DNA of 64,000 nucleotides from Verrucomicrobiota bacterium (GTDB lineage: Bacteria; Verrucomicrobiota; Verrucomicrobiia; Opitutales; Opitutaceae). This document shows positions 54,416 through 62,827 of this stretch, one piece after another. The stretch's first letter is position 1; the number at the start of each line of letters is the position of its first letter. Both the position numbers and the translations under genes were made by a program. The stretch lies in assembly GCA_016871755.1 (NCBI GenBank), contig VHCJ01000002.1, forward strand, positions 168,190 through 232,189. Reading direction: 5' to 3'. The notes below the pieces were generated by a model that worked only from the letters and a program-made list of their open reading frames with translations, had not been told where the DNA came from and did no database searches.

Positions 54416-55714
54416 ATGCCGCTGCCCGACTTGCTTCCCGTCGTTCCCTTCACCCGTCCGGTCCGGGGCCGCCTGCGCCTCCCGGGTTCCAAGAGCCTGA
54501 CGAACCGCGCCCTGCTGCTCGCGGCGATGAGCCCGACGCCCGTGCGGCTGGAGGGAGCGCTCGCCAGCGAAGACACCGTGCTGATGGCCGCGGCACTCCG
54601 GGCGCTCGGCATCTCCGTCGCCGCGGATGTCTCCGGCACAATCCTCGACGTGAGTGGTCAGGACCGGGCGTTCTCCACGGCTACTCCGGGCCGGCCGGTG
54701 GAACTCTTCGTCGGCCTCGCCGGCACGGCGGCGCGGTTCCTCACCGCCTACTGCGCCACTGCCCCGAGCGGCGCCTACCGCATCGACGGCGTCGCGCAGA
54801 TGCGTCGCCGCCCGATGCGCCCCCTGCTGGAGGCGCTCCGCGCCCTCGGCGTGCGCATCCGCTGCATCGGGGAGGAAGGTTTCTTCCCCGTCGAGATCGA
54901 GGGTGGTGGACTGGCCGGCGGGCGCGTCCCGCTGGATGCGAGCGAGAGCAGCCAACTGCTCTCCGCGCTGCTCATGATCGCGCCGCGCGCGCGCGCGCCG
55001 ATCACCGTCGACCTGCAGGGCACGATCCGGCAGACCTTCGTCGACATGTCGCTCCGGCTGATGGCCGAGTTCGGGGCGCATGCGGTGCGACGGGAGGGCG
55101 CAGCGTACCACCTCACCCCCGCGTCCTACCGACCGCCGGCGGTCGTCGCGATCGAACCCGACGCGACGGCGGCGAGCTACTTCCAGGCCCTTCCGCTGGT
55201 CGTCGGAGGCACGCTCGACCTGCCGGGCCTGCGCCCGCCGGGGGCGGGGCTGCAGGGGGACTCAGCCTTCATTGAAGTGCTCGACCGGGTCCGTCGGCGC
55301 GAGCCCGGGGTCCTGCTGGAGGAGGATTTCCACGAGATCTCGGACACGTTCCTGACGCTGGCCGCGATCGCGCCGCTCCTCGCGGGGCCGACCCGGATCA
55401 CCGGCATCGCCCACACCCGCAAGCAGGAGACCGACCGGGTTGCCGGCATGGCGGCTGAACTCCGGCGACTCGGCCAGGACGTGACGGAGGAGGAGGACGC
55501 CCTGACGATCACGCCGCGACCGCTGCGTCCCGGGCAGGTGATCGAGACCTACGGCGACCACCGCTTCGCGATGAGTTTCGGCATCCTCGCCTGCCGCGAC
55601 CTGCGCGGCGACGGCCGGCCATGGCTGACCTTGCGCGACCCGGGCTGCTGCGCCAAGACCTTCCCCGACTTCTTCACCCGGCTCGAGGCGCTCCGCCAGG
55701 CCGCCCACGATTGA
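54416..55714 (+). CDS. aroA: 3-phosphoshikimate 1-carboxyvinyltransferase (EPSP synthase)
   Basis: The 432-residue protein has the EPSP synthase signatures LRLPGSKSLTNRALLLAAM, FVGLAGTAARFLTAYCA, AQMRRRPMRPLLEAL, and DASESSQLLSALLMIAP. The C-terminal domain holds AAIAPLLAGPTRITGIAHTR with RKQETDRVAGMAAELRRLG and ETYGDHRFAMSFGILA. It joins phosphoenolpyruvate to shikimate-3-phosphate on the route to chorismate, in the cytoplasm. Its stop overlaps the cmk start. Confidence 0.95.
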   Translation: MPLPDLLPVVPFTRPVRGRLRLPGSKSLTNRALLLAAMSPTPVRLEGALASEDTVLMAAALRALGISVAADVSGTILDVSGQDRAFSTATPGRPVELFVGLAGTAARFLTAYCATAPSGAYRIDGVAQMRRRPMRPLLEALRALGVRIRCIGEEGFFPVEIEGGGLAGGRVPLDASESSQLLSALLMIAPRARAPITVDLQGTIRQTFVDMSLRLMAEFGAHAVRREGAAYHLTPASYRPPAVVAIEPDATAASYFQALPLVVGGTLDLPGLRPPGAGLQGDSAFIEVLDRVRRREPGVLLEEDFHEISDTFLTLAAIAPLLAGPTRITGIAHTRKQETDRVAGMAAELRRLGQDVTEEEDALTITPRPLRPGQVIETYGDHRFAMSFGILACRDLRGDGRPWLTLRDPGCCAKTFPDFFTRLEALRQAAHD

Positions 55715-56385
55715 TGGACTCCCCCAGCCCATTCCTCATCGTCGCGATCGACGGCGGCGCGGCGTCCGGCAAGTCGTCGACCGCCCGCGCACTCGCGGCG
55801 CGCTTCCCGTTCCTGCACGTCGACACGGGCGCCCACTATCGCGCGATCACTGCGGAGATGCTCCGGCAGGGCATTCCTCCCGAGGAAGCAGCGGTCGGCC
55901 GCGCGCTCGCGGACCTCGCGCTCGGCACCCGCGTGCAGGACGGCGCGGCGCTGCTGGAGATCGCCGGACGCGTGCCGGGCGAGGAGATCCGCTCCCCGGC
56001 GGTGAATGCCGCCGTGTCGCACTTCGCCGCCCTGCGCCCGGTCCGCGCCGCCCTGCTGCAGTACCAACGCGGACAGGCCGAGGTCGCGCGGAGCCACGGC
56101 TTCCGCGGTTTGGTGATGGAAGGTCGCGACATCGGGTCGGTGATCTTCCCCGACGCCGGCCTCCGCGTCTTCCTGCACGCCGATCCCGAGGAACGCGCGC
56201 GGCGCCGGGCCCGCGAGGGGCAGCAGGACTCGATCGCCGAGCGCGACCGCCTCGACTCGTCGCGGCAGCACGCCCCGCTCACCTGCCCGGCCGGAGCGAT
56301 CGACATCAACAGCACCCACCTGTCCCTCGACGACGTGGTGGCCCGGGTCGCCGCGCTCGTCGCGGCCCGCCTTTCCCCGCCATGA
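55714..56385 (+). CDS. cmk: Cytidylate kinase
   Basis: The 223-residue protein starts MDSPSPFLIVAIDGGAASGK. The P-loop is GGAASGKSSTA, followed by the CMP-binding segment FLHVDTGAHYRAIT, the MEGRDIGSVIFPDAGLRVF segment and the lid ERARRRAREG. It phosphorylates CMP and dCMP. The order aroA-cmk-plsC is a common arrangement and supports the call. ATGA-type overlaps join it to both neighbours. Confidence 0.94.
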   Translation: MDSPSPFLIVAIDGGAASGKSSTARALAARFPFLHVDTGAHYRAITAEMLRQGIPPEEAAVGRALADLALGTRVQDGAALLEIAGRVPGEEIRSPAVNAAVSHFAALRPVRAALLQYQRGQAEVARSHGFRGLVMEGRDIGSVIFPDAGLRVFLHADPEERARRRAREGQQDSIAERDRLDSSRQHAPLTCPAGAIDINSTHLSLDDVVARVAALVAARLSPP

Positions 56386-57044
56386 TCGGACGCCGCTACG
56401 AGCACCCGGCGATGGATTTCCTGTACGGGATTTCCCACTACCTCGCGCTCTCCGCCTACGATGTCTGCTTCCGCGGGGAAGTCACTGGGTTGGGGAACAT
56501 CCCGCGGCACGGCGCGTTCATCATCGCCTGCAACCACGCCAGCCATCTTGACCCCCCGATCGTCGGGTCGCTGGTGCCGCGACAAGTCGCCTTCTTCGCG
56601 CGCAAGACGCTCTGGAAACCGGGCCTCGCCCAGTGGTGGCTGGATGGCGTCGGGACCATTCCCGTGGACCGCGACGGCGGCTCGGACGTGGGGGCGATCA
56701 AGCGAGTGCTGCAGACGCTGCAGGCCGGCAAGGCGCTGATCCTCTTTCCCGAAGGCACGCGCTCGCCCGACGGCAGCCTGCAGACCGCGAAGCCCGGGGT
56801 GGGCCTGATCGCCTGCCGGACGCAGGCTCCGGTGCTGCCGGTGCGGATCTTCAACTCGCACCGCGCCTTCGGTCGCGGCGGCGGGGTGCGCCTTGGCACG
56901 CCCGTATCCGTGGCCTTCGGTCGCGTGCTGACGCCGGCGGAGTACGACCCGCCCGGCGCGGGCAAGGACCGCTACCAGCGCGTGAGCGAGCGCATCATGG
57001 CCGCCATCTCGGCCCTGACGGAGCCCCGCGCCCCGGTCATCTAG
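56382..57044 (+). CDS. plsC: 1-acyl-sn-glycerol-3-phosphate acyltransferase
   Basis: The 220-residue protein carries the acyltransferase motifs ACNHASHLDPPIVGS (NHxxxxD), GTIPVDRDGGSDV and LILFPEGTRSPDG. A hydrophobic helix near FLYGISHYLALSAYDVCF anchors it to the inner membrane. It makes phosphatidic acid from lysophosphatidic acid. It ends the operon and converges on trpS across 67 bp, in which I see only weak GC-rich hairpins. Confidence 0.93.
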   Translation: MIGRRYEHPAMDFLYGISHYLALSAYDVCFRGEVTGLGNIPRHGAFIIACNHASHLDPPIVGSLVPRQVAFFARKTLWKPGLAQWWLDGVGTIPVDRDGGSDVGAIKRVLQTLQAGKALILFPEGTRSPDGSLQTAKPGVGLIACRTQAPVLPVRIFNSHRAFGRGGGVRLGTPVSVAFGRVLTPAEYDPPGAGKDRYQRVSERIMAAISALTEPRAPVI

Positions 57045-57111
57045 GAGGTCAACGGCACCGGGCGCGGCAGCCCGCCCCCCCGAGGCACGCTCCGAACCGC
57101 CCCGGGAGCGA

Positions 57112-58080
57112 TCAACCCAGCCCGCAGGCCATCCGGGCCCGGGCGAGCACGGCGGAGGCGGTGCCGCGCGCCTTCTCGGCACCCTCACGCAGTACGGCCT
57201 GCACGTGGTCGAGGTTGGCGGCCAACTCCGCCCGGCGCGCGCGGTAGGGCGCGAAGTGCTCCCACGTTTGCTCGAAGAGAAGTTTCTTCAGGTCGCCATA
57301 GCCGTAGCCACCCTCGCGGAGGCGCGTCTCGGCGGCCGCGGCCACCTCCTTGGTGGCGACGAGGCGGAGAAGTTGGACGGCGAGGTTGCGATCCGCGTCC
57401 GGCTTCGGCTCCTGCGGCGTGCGGGAGTCCATCACGATGGCCATGATCTTCTTCCGCGTGACGCGCTCGTCGCCAAAGAGATCGATCGTGTTGCCGTAGC
57501 TCTTGCTCATCTTCTGACCGTCGAGGCCCGGGACCACCGCCACGTCCTCGCGGATCTCCGACTCCGGGACCACGAACGTCTCGCCGTAGGTCTGGTTGAA
57601 CTTGATCGCGATGTCGCGCGTCATTTCGAGGTGCTGCTTCTGGTCCCTGCCGACCGGCACGACGGCGGTGTCGTAGAGCAGGATGTCGGCGGCCATGAGC
57701 ACGGGGTACGCGAACAAGCCGAAGTTCGGGGAGAGGCCACGGGCGGTCTTGTCCTTGTAGCTGTGGGCGCGTTCGAGCAGGCCCATCGGCGTGAGCGTGC
57801 CGATGATCCACATCAACTCGGCCACTTCGGGCACGTCGCTCTGGCGCCAAAATACGCTGCGCTTCGGATCGAGTCCGCAGGCCAGCCAGTCGAGCGCGAC
57901 GTCGAGCGTGTTCCGCCGGCGCTGCTCGGGGTCGAGCAGCGAGGTCATCGAGTGGTAGTCCGCGATGAAGTAGAAGCACTCGCCGCGCGCCTGGGCGTCG
58001 ATCGCAGGCCGCATGGCCCCAAAGTAATTGCCGATGTGCAGGGTGCCGGAGGGCTGGATGCCAGTCAGGGTGCGGGGCAT
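57112..58080 (-). CDS. trpS: Tryptophan-tRNA ligase
   Basis: The 322-residue class I synthetase starts MPRTLTGIQPSGTLHIGNYF, with HIGN in the HIGH position. The KMSKS loop is GLDGQKMSKSYGNTIDLFG. Other family segments are ALDWLACGLDPKRSVFWRQSD, YPVLMAADILLYDTAVVPVG, and DQKQHLEMTRDIAIKFN. It charges tRNA-Trp. It lies downstream of the beta-helix gene with an 84 bp gap. Confidence 0.96.
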   Translation of the reverse strand: MPRTLTGIQPSGTLHIGNYFGAMRPAIDAQARGECFYFIADYHSMTSLLDPEQRRRNTLDVALDWLACGLDPKRSVFWRQSDVPEVAELMWIIGTLTPMGLLERAHSYKDKTARGLSPNFGLFAYPVLMAADILLYDTAVVPVGRDQKQHLEMTRDIAIKFNQTYGETFVVPESEIREDVAVVPGLDGQKMSKSYGNTIDLFGDERVTRKKIMAIVMDSRTPQEPKPDADRNLAVQLLRLVATKEVAAAAETRLREGGYGYGDLKKLLFEQTWEHFAPYRARRAELAANLDHVQAVLREGAEKARGTASAVLARARMACGLG

Positions 58081-58164
58081 GGACGGAAATTCGGTGAACC
58101 GGGATCGTCGCCAGCGCCCGGGCTCCCGGCAAGCCGAAGCGTGCGCGGTGCGGCCGTCGCGCGC

Positions 58165-58842
58165 TCAGTCGCGGCGCGGCAGGTGGGAGACATTGGCGCG
58201 GATGCGCGCAAGGGTGTTGGCCGGGAGATAGCCGGAGAAGGCGACCGTCGGCATGACCAGCGCGCGGCGGCCGAGGAGGCTGCCGGGATTGAGGACCGCG
58301 TTGCAGCCGACCTCCGCCCCGTCGCCGAGGATCGCGCCGAACTTGCGCAGGCCGGTCGGGTGGTTCCTCCCCTCCGCATGCACCGTGATTTCCTTCCGGT
58401 CGAGGCGCAGGTTGGAGAGCACGACTCCGGCCCCGAGGTGGGCTTGGTTGCCGAGCACGGAGTCGCCGACGTAGCTGAAATGCGGAACCTGCACGCCATC
58501 GAGGAGCAGGCAGTTCTTGAACTCGCAGGCATTGCCCAGCACGCAGCCGGCCCCGGTGATGACGCGACCGCGGACGTAGGCACCCGGGCGAATCTCCGTG
58601 CCTGCTCCAATCCACGCCGGGCCGATCAAGGTCGCGGTGTGGGGCAGCACCACCCCGGGCTCGAGATGCACATCACCCTCGAGGTGCACGCCGGGCGGCA
58701 CCGCCGGACGCGGACCGCCCGCCACGGACGCGAGGGCGGGCGCAATCGCGGCGATCCACTCCCACGGCGCGACCTCCTCCGGGAAGAACGGAGCGAACCG
58801 CCCCAGCGATTCAGGGAGGGAGAAGAACGTGCGCGCCTGCAT
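58165..58842 (-). CDS. Left-handed beta-helix protein (UDP-GlcNAc acyltransferase/GlmU-C-like)
   Basis: The preferred start MQARTFFSLPESLGRFAPF gives 225 residues; an ATG 51 bp upstream is also possible. The body is a hexapeptide-repeat beta-helix: GDVHLEPGVVLPHTATLIGP, AGTEIRPGAYVRGRVITGAG, GNACEFKNCLLLDGVQVPH and LGAGVVLSNLRLDRKEI. The C-terminal ILGDGAEVGCNAVLNPGSLL resembles the acetyltransferase part of GlmU-like proteins. There is no nucleotidyltransferase domain. Acyl or nucleotide-sugar transfer in envelope synthesis is likely; the exact reaction is open. Confidence 0.88.
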   Translation of the reverse strand: MQARTFFSLPESLGRFAPFFPEEVAPWEWIAAIAPALASVAGGPRPAVPPGVHLEGDVHLEPGVVLPHTATLIGPAWIGAGTEIRPGAYVRGRVITGAGCVLGNACEFKNCLLLDGVQVPHFSYVGDSVLGNQAHLGAGVVLSNLRLDRKEITVHAEGRNHPTGLRKFGAILGDGAEVGCNAVLNPGSLLGRRALVMPTVAFSGYLPANTLARIRANVSHLPRRD

Positions 58843-58928
58843 GGAAGGACGGACGGGAGCCAAGCGGATCGGGAGGCGCTCCGCGAGCGGCATTTGCGGG
58901 TCGATGCGGCGAGCAGGGCCGGAAGGAA

Positions 58929-59675
58929 TCAGCCGAGCCAGGCCTCGAACTTGACCGCGTCCTCCGGCGTGTCGACCCCGATGGTGGGATCGTCGGTGAG
59001 GTCGCAGGCGATGGGCAGACCGTTCTCCAGCACCCGGAGCTGCTCAAGGCGCTCAATCTGCTCCAATTCGCCCGGCGGCAAACGCGAAAAGCGCTCCAGG
59101 AGGTCGGCGTGGTACGCGTAGAGGCCGAGATGCCGGTAACACGGATGCGTCGCCACCCAGGCATCGTCGACCCTTCCTCCCAAGTCCCGGGCAAAGGGGA
59201 TGGGCGACCGCGAAAAGAAGAGCGCCCGCCGGGACGCCCGCGCCAGCACCACCTTCACCTGGCTCGGATTGGCGAAGTCGGCCGCTGTGCGGAACGGTGT
59301 CGCGAGGGTGGCCATCGGCGCATCCTCCCGAATCAGCGCCGCCAGCGACCGGATCTGGGCGGCGGACACGAGCGGTTCATCGGCCTGCACATTCACCACG
59401 AAATCCGCCCGAATCGTTCGGTTCGCCTCCGCGATCCGATCCGTCCCCGTCGCATGCGCCCGACTTGTTTTGATCACGGAGAACTTACCGCCAGCGAAAG
59501 CCTCTTGCAATAAATCGTCATCTATTGCGAAATATACTGGAATCTCAGGGACTTGAGAAACGATCCGATCCGCCACCCAACGCAGGAGGGGTTTCCCGCG
59601 CACCCGGTGGAGGAGTTTGCGGGGGAAACGGGTCGACTCCAAGCGGCAGGGGACGATGATGGCGAGGGACGACAT
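58929..59675 (-). CDS. kdsB: 3-deoxy-manno-octulosonate cytidylyltransferase
   Basis: The start MSSLAIIVPCRLESTRFPRK gives 248 residues. KdsB features are the CTP-binding IVPCRLESTRFPRKLL, ATGTDRIAEANRTIRADFV, VVNVQADEPLVSAAQI and CYRHLGLYAYHADLLERF, with the late IGVDTPEDAVKFEAWL. It activates Kdo as CMP-Kdo for lipopolysaccharide, evidence for a Gram-negative envelope. It is 86 bp upstream of the beta-helix gene on the same strand. Confidence 0.95.
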   Translation of the reverse strand: MSSLAIIVPCRLESTRFPRKLLHRVRGKPLLRWVADRIVSQVPEIPVYFAIDDDLLQEAFAGGKFSVIKTSRAHATGTDRIAEANRTIRADFVVNVQADEPLVSAAQIRSLAALIREDAPMATLATPFRTAADFANPSQVKVVLARASRRALFFSRSPIPFARDLGGRVDDAWVATHPCYRHLGLYAYHADLLERFSRLPPGELEQIERLEQLRVLENGLPIACDLTDDPTIGVDTPEDAVKFEAWLG

Positions 59676-59746
59676 TCCTCGAATCTGGAAGCTGGGTTTT
59701 TGGGTTGCAAGCCACGCCCGGCTACCGTGATTGGAACCCCTCACGC

Positions 59747-60046
59747 ATGGAAAAACCGGATCCCGCCACCGCCGCCGCGGCTCTCACCAAGGAGCTCGTG
59801 GTCCAGAACAAGATGGGCATTCACGCCCGTCCGGCGGCTATGATCGTCCGGGTGACGAACAAGTTCAAGGCGGAGGTCTTCGTCGAGAAGGACGAGGAAC
59901 AGGTCAACGGCAAGAGCATCATGGGTTTGATGATGCTCGCCGCCGGCAAGGGCTCCCGGGTCAAGTTCATCGTGACGGGCGACGACGCGGCTCAAATGAT
60001 CACCGAGCTCGACGCGCTCTTTGCGCGCAAGTTCGACGAGGCCTGA
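59747..60046 (+). CDS. HPr family phosphocarrier protein
   Basis: The start MEKPDPATAAAALTKELVV gives 99 residues, with about 12 extra residues before the HPr core. The phosphorylatable His lies in NKMGIHARPAAMIVR, and the regulatory Ser region in NGKSIMGLMMLAAGKGSRV. HPr passes phosphate from enzyme I to sugar PTS enzymes or acts in carbon regulation. No enzyme I or HPr kinase gene is adjacent. It is divergent from kdsB. Confidence 0.94.
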   Translation: MEKPDPATAAAALTKELVVQNKMGIHARPAAMIVRVTNKFKAEVFVEKDEEQVNGKSIMGLMMLAAGKGSRVKFIVTGDDAAQMITELDALFARKFDEA

Positions 60047-60165
60047 GCCTCGGCCGCCCCCGGATTCGACCCTCGAACGGCGACGGCGCAATCCGGTGCC
60101 CGTCGCGATTCCCGCGCCCACCAGCGATCGCGCCCCCGCCGTTTCGGAGCGACGGGCGGCGACGC

Positions 60166-60969
60166 CTAAAAACCGAACAACTGCCGCGCGTTGCGCGTAC
60201 TCGTCTCCGCCAGCTGTTCCAACGGGATGCCGAAGAGCTCGGCGGCGTACGCGGCGGTGAGCGCCACATACGCGGGTTCGTTCAGCTTGCCGCGATGCGG
60301 CACCGGCGTGAGGAACGGGGCGTCCGTCTCGAGGAGAAACCGCTCCCAGCCAAGACGGCGGGCGGCGGCGCGGACGGCATCGGCGTTCTTGTAGGTCAGA
60401 ACGCCCGTGAACGAAGCCCAGCCTCCGCGCTCAAGGAGCAAGGCCATCTCGTCCGGACCCTCGACGAAGCAGTGGAACACGACGCGCCGCCAGGCGACGC
60501 CGCTCGCGTCGACGCGCTCGACGCACTCGCGGAACGCGCCGCGCGAATGGATCACCACCGGGGTCTGCCAGCGCCGTGCGTGCGCGAGCCCGGCGTCGAA
60601 GGCGCTCCGCTGCCAGTCCAGCAACCGCGCCGCCGCCTGACGGTCGTCCTTGGGCAGATGGAAGCGGTCCAGCCCCATTTCCCCGATCGCCACCGGCCGT
60701 CGTCGACCTGGTTCGGTGAAGAACGCATCGAGTTGCGCCATCTGCGCCGGCCAGTCCTCGCCGACGGAGCACGGATGCAGACCAACGGTGTACTGGATGT
60801 AACCCGCCGACGCCTCCGCAAGGTCGCGGTAGAGCGACCAGTCATCCGTCGCGGTCCCGATCGTGATCACCGCCTCCACCCCGGCCGCGCGGGCCCGGTC
60901 GAGCACCGCCGGCAACTCGCCGCGGCGGTGATAGGAGTCGAGATGGAGATGCGTGTCGATGAGCCCCAT
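60166..60969 (-). CDS. TatD family hydrolase
   Basis: The 267-residue metal-dependent hydrolase starts MGLIDTHLHLDSYHRRGEL (HxH). Other ligands lie in IGEMGLD (Glu), VVIHSRGAF (His), VVFHCFVEG (His), and LLETDAPFLTPVPHRGK (Asp). TatD proteins are Mg-dependent 3'-5' DNases or tRNA-editing-like hydrolases. It starts 6 bp after the M32 peptidase stop, so both are on one transcript. The 119 bp gap to the converging HPr gene holds only a weak stem. Confidence 0.93.
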   Translation of the reverse strand: MGLIDTHLHLDSYHRRGELPAVLDRARAAGVEAVITIGTATDDWSLYRDLAEASAGYIQYTVGLHPCSVGEDWPAQMAQLDAFFTEPGRRRPVAIGEMGLDRFHLPKDDRQAAARLLDWQRSAFDAGLAHARRWQTPVVIHSRGAFRECVERVDASGVAWRRVVFHCFVEGPDEMALLLERGGWASFTGVLTYKNADAVRAAARRLGWERFLLETDAPFLTPVPHRGKLNEPAYVALTAAYAAELFGIPLEQLAETSTRNARQLFGF

Positions 60970-60975
60970 CGTCGG

Positions 60976-62487
60976 TCAGCGGCGCGCGTCGGCCAGCGGC
61001 AGGTAACGCTCGCGCAGGTAGCGGAGCAGGTGGCGTGGACTGAGGGGTTCGCCGGTGACGCGCTGAACGAGTTCCTGCGTGTCGTAGCGGCGTCCCTGCT
61101 GGTGAATCTCCGTCCGCAGCCAGCCGAGGAGGCGGCGGAAGTCGCCCCGCGCAAAGTCGTCCTCCAACCCGGGGAACAGCGCCAGCGCACGGTACCACAG
61201 TTGGGCGGCCATCATGTTGCCGATGCAGTAGCTCGGGAAGTAGCCGAAGGCACCGCCGCTCCAATGGACGTCCTGCAGCACGCCGAGGCGGTCGGACGGC
61301 GGGGTCAGACCGAGAATCTCGGTCGAGAGCGCGTTCCACGCCGCCGGCAAGTCCGCGACCTTGAGGTCACCGCGGAACAGCCGCTGCTCGATCTCGAAGC
61401 GCAGCAGGATGTGCAGATTGTAGGTGACCTCGTCGGAATCGACCCGGATGAGCGTCGGTTCGACCGCATTGATCGCGCGGTAGAGCGTCTCGCGGTCGAC
61501 CGCCGCCGTCTGCTCGGGGAACTGCGCCCGGAAACGTGGCTCGAAATGGGCCCAGAAGGCGCGGCTGCGGGAGACCTGATTTTCCCAGAGACGGCTCTGC
61601 GACTCGTGCACGCCCATGCCGACGGACTGTCCGAGCGGGGTGCCGAGGTGCTCGGCGGGCAGACCCTGCTCGTAGAGGCCATGCCCGGTCTCGTGAATCG
61701 AGCTGAAGAGCGAATCGAGCGGGTTATCGACGTCGAAGCGCGTCGTCATGCGCACATCCGCCGGCGAGCCGCCGCAGAACGGATGGAGCGACACGTCGAT
61801 GCGCCCGCGCCGGTAGTCGAAGCCAAGCGCAGCCGTCACCTCGCGGAGGAACGCCTGCTGGCCGGCGACCGGGAAGCCGCGGAAAAGGTTCGGATCGGTC
61901 GGCCGCGAGCCGGCCACGATCTCGCGCACGAGCGGAAGGAGGCCCGCCTTGAGTTCCGTGAACAGCGCGTCGACACGCGCGGTGGTCATGCCCGGATCAT
62001 GGCGATCGATCGCGTAGTCGTAGGCGCGGTCGCCCCACCCTTGAAACACCGCTTCCTCACGCGCCATCGCAAGGTGTTGCTCGAGGTACGGGGCGTAGGG
62101 AGCGAAGGTGCTGTTCCGGCGGTTCTCGGCCCACGCGTGGTACGCCTCGCTCTGCAGGCGGGCCTTCTCGGCAACGAACCGGGCGGGCAGGCGCGCCGCG
62201 CGGTCGAAGTCGCGCCGGGCGAGGCGCACGACGACGGCGGCGTCGGGATCCAGCCCCGCGGGGGCCAACTCCAGCTCGCGCAGGGCGGCGTCGAGCTCCG
62301 GATCGGTCGCGGCGGCATGGAGGATCTCCGCCAGCACCGTCATCTGCTCCGCGCGGCAGGCGGCGCTGTCCTCGGGGAGATTCACCTGCTCGTCCCAACC
62401 GAGCACGGCGGAGACGGACTCAAGGACGTGGGCGCGGCGCAGACGGGTGAGCAGGCGCTCGTACGCGGGGGAAACAGCGGAGGACAT
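60976..62487 (-). CDS. M32 family carboxypeptidase (Taq-like)
   Basis: The 503-residue protein has the M32 length. The zinc motif HETGH lies in LFSSIHETGHGLYEQGLP, with the downstream Glu ligand in GVHESQSRLWENQVSRS. The conserved HPFCGGSPADVRMTTR and the late VDSDEVTYNLHILLRFEIE match the family. It removes C-terminal residues from peptides in the cytoplasm, using zinc or cobalt. The start MSSAVSPAYERLLTRL is 41 bp after the small upstream gene. Confidence 0.95.
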   Translation of the reverse strand: MSSAVSPAYERLLTRLRRAHVLESVSAVLGWDEQVNLPEDSAACRAEQMTVLAEILHAAATDPELDAALRELELAPAGLDPDAAVVVRLARRDFDRAARLPARFVAEKARLQSEAYHAWAENRRNSTFAPYAPYLEQHLAMAREEAVFQGWGDRAYDYAIDRHDPGMTTARVDALFTELKAGLLPLVREIVAGSRPTDPNLFRGFPVAGQQAFLREVTAALGFDYRRGRIDVSLHPFCGGSPADVRMTTRFDVDNPLDSLFSSIHETGHGLYEQGLPAEHLGTPLGQSVGMGVHESQSRLWENQVSRSRAFWAHFEPRFRAQFPEQTAAVDRETLYRAINAVEPTLIRVDSDEVTYNLHILLRFEIEQRLFRGDLKVADLPAAWNALSTEILGLTPPSDRLGVLQDVHWSGGAFGYFPSYCIGNMMAAQLWYRALALFPGLEDDFARGDFRRLLGWLRTEIHQQGRRYDTQELVQRVTGEPLSPRHLLRYLRERYLPLADARR

Positions 62488-62528
62488 GGGGGCGGATGCA
62501 ACCGCATCCGTCTGTCCGGGGCAAGCGG

Positions 62529-62792
62529 CTAGACCTTGGCGCTGTTATCGCACTTGAAGTGGACCCGCGAACGGCGCAGGGCGTGGGCGCGCTGGGCCGA
62601 CGCCATCGCGGCATCCTGCCGGGGCAGGCCGAACGCGCCGCCACCGGGCGCGGCGGCCTCCGCATCCAACTCCGCCGCCGCCGCGAGGCAGAGCAGCAGC
62701 TCCGCCCCGGCGGGCAGGCGCCGGGCCGGGAAACCGGCCTGCTGGCTCAGCCACGATAGGAGCGAGGGGGAAAGGGAGGAGACAGTGCTCAC
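62529..62792 (-). CDS. Small hypothetical protein (87 aa)
   Basis: A GTG start gives 87 residues: VSTVSSLSPSLLSWLSQQAG, a helix-prone Ala/Leu/Glu centre (ELLLCLAAAAELDAEAAA), and a basic end with HALRRSRVHFKCDNSAKV. I do not recognise it. It has no signal peptide. The frame ends 41 bp before the M32 gene and begins 35 bp after the LacI stop, on the same strand as both, so it fits the operon spacing. Alanine-rich composition makes a chance frame possible. Confidence 0.45.
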   Translation of the reverse strand: MSTVSSLSPSLLSWLSQQAGFPARRLPAGAELLLCLAAAAELDAEAAAPGGGAFGLPRQDAAMASAQRAHALRRSRVHFKCDNSAKV

Positions 62793-62827
62793 GCAACCGG
62801 CACGATGGGCGCAGACCCCGGCCCGAG

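Noticed and set aside
57045..57111. Intrinsic terminator between plsC and trpS
   Set aside because: Only 5 bp GC stems without a T-run are present, too weak to call.
59731..62532. A 933-codon open frame on the plus strand
   Set aside because: It is opposite tatD and the M32 peptidase gene, whose metal motifs are intact, and overlaps HPr in another frame. No domain is visible in it.
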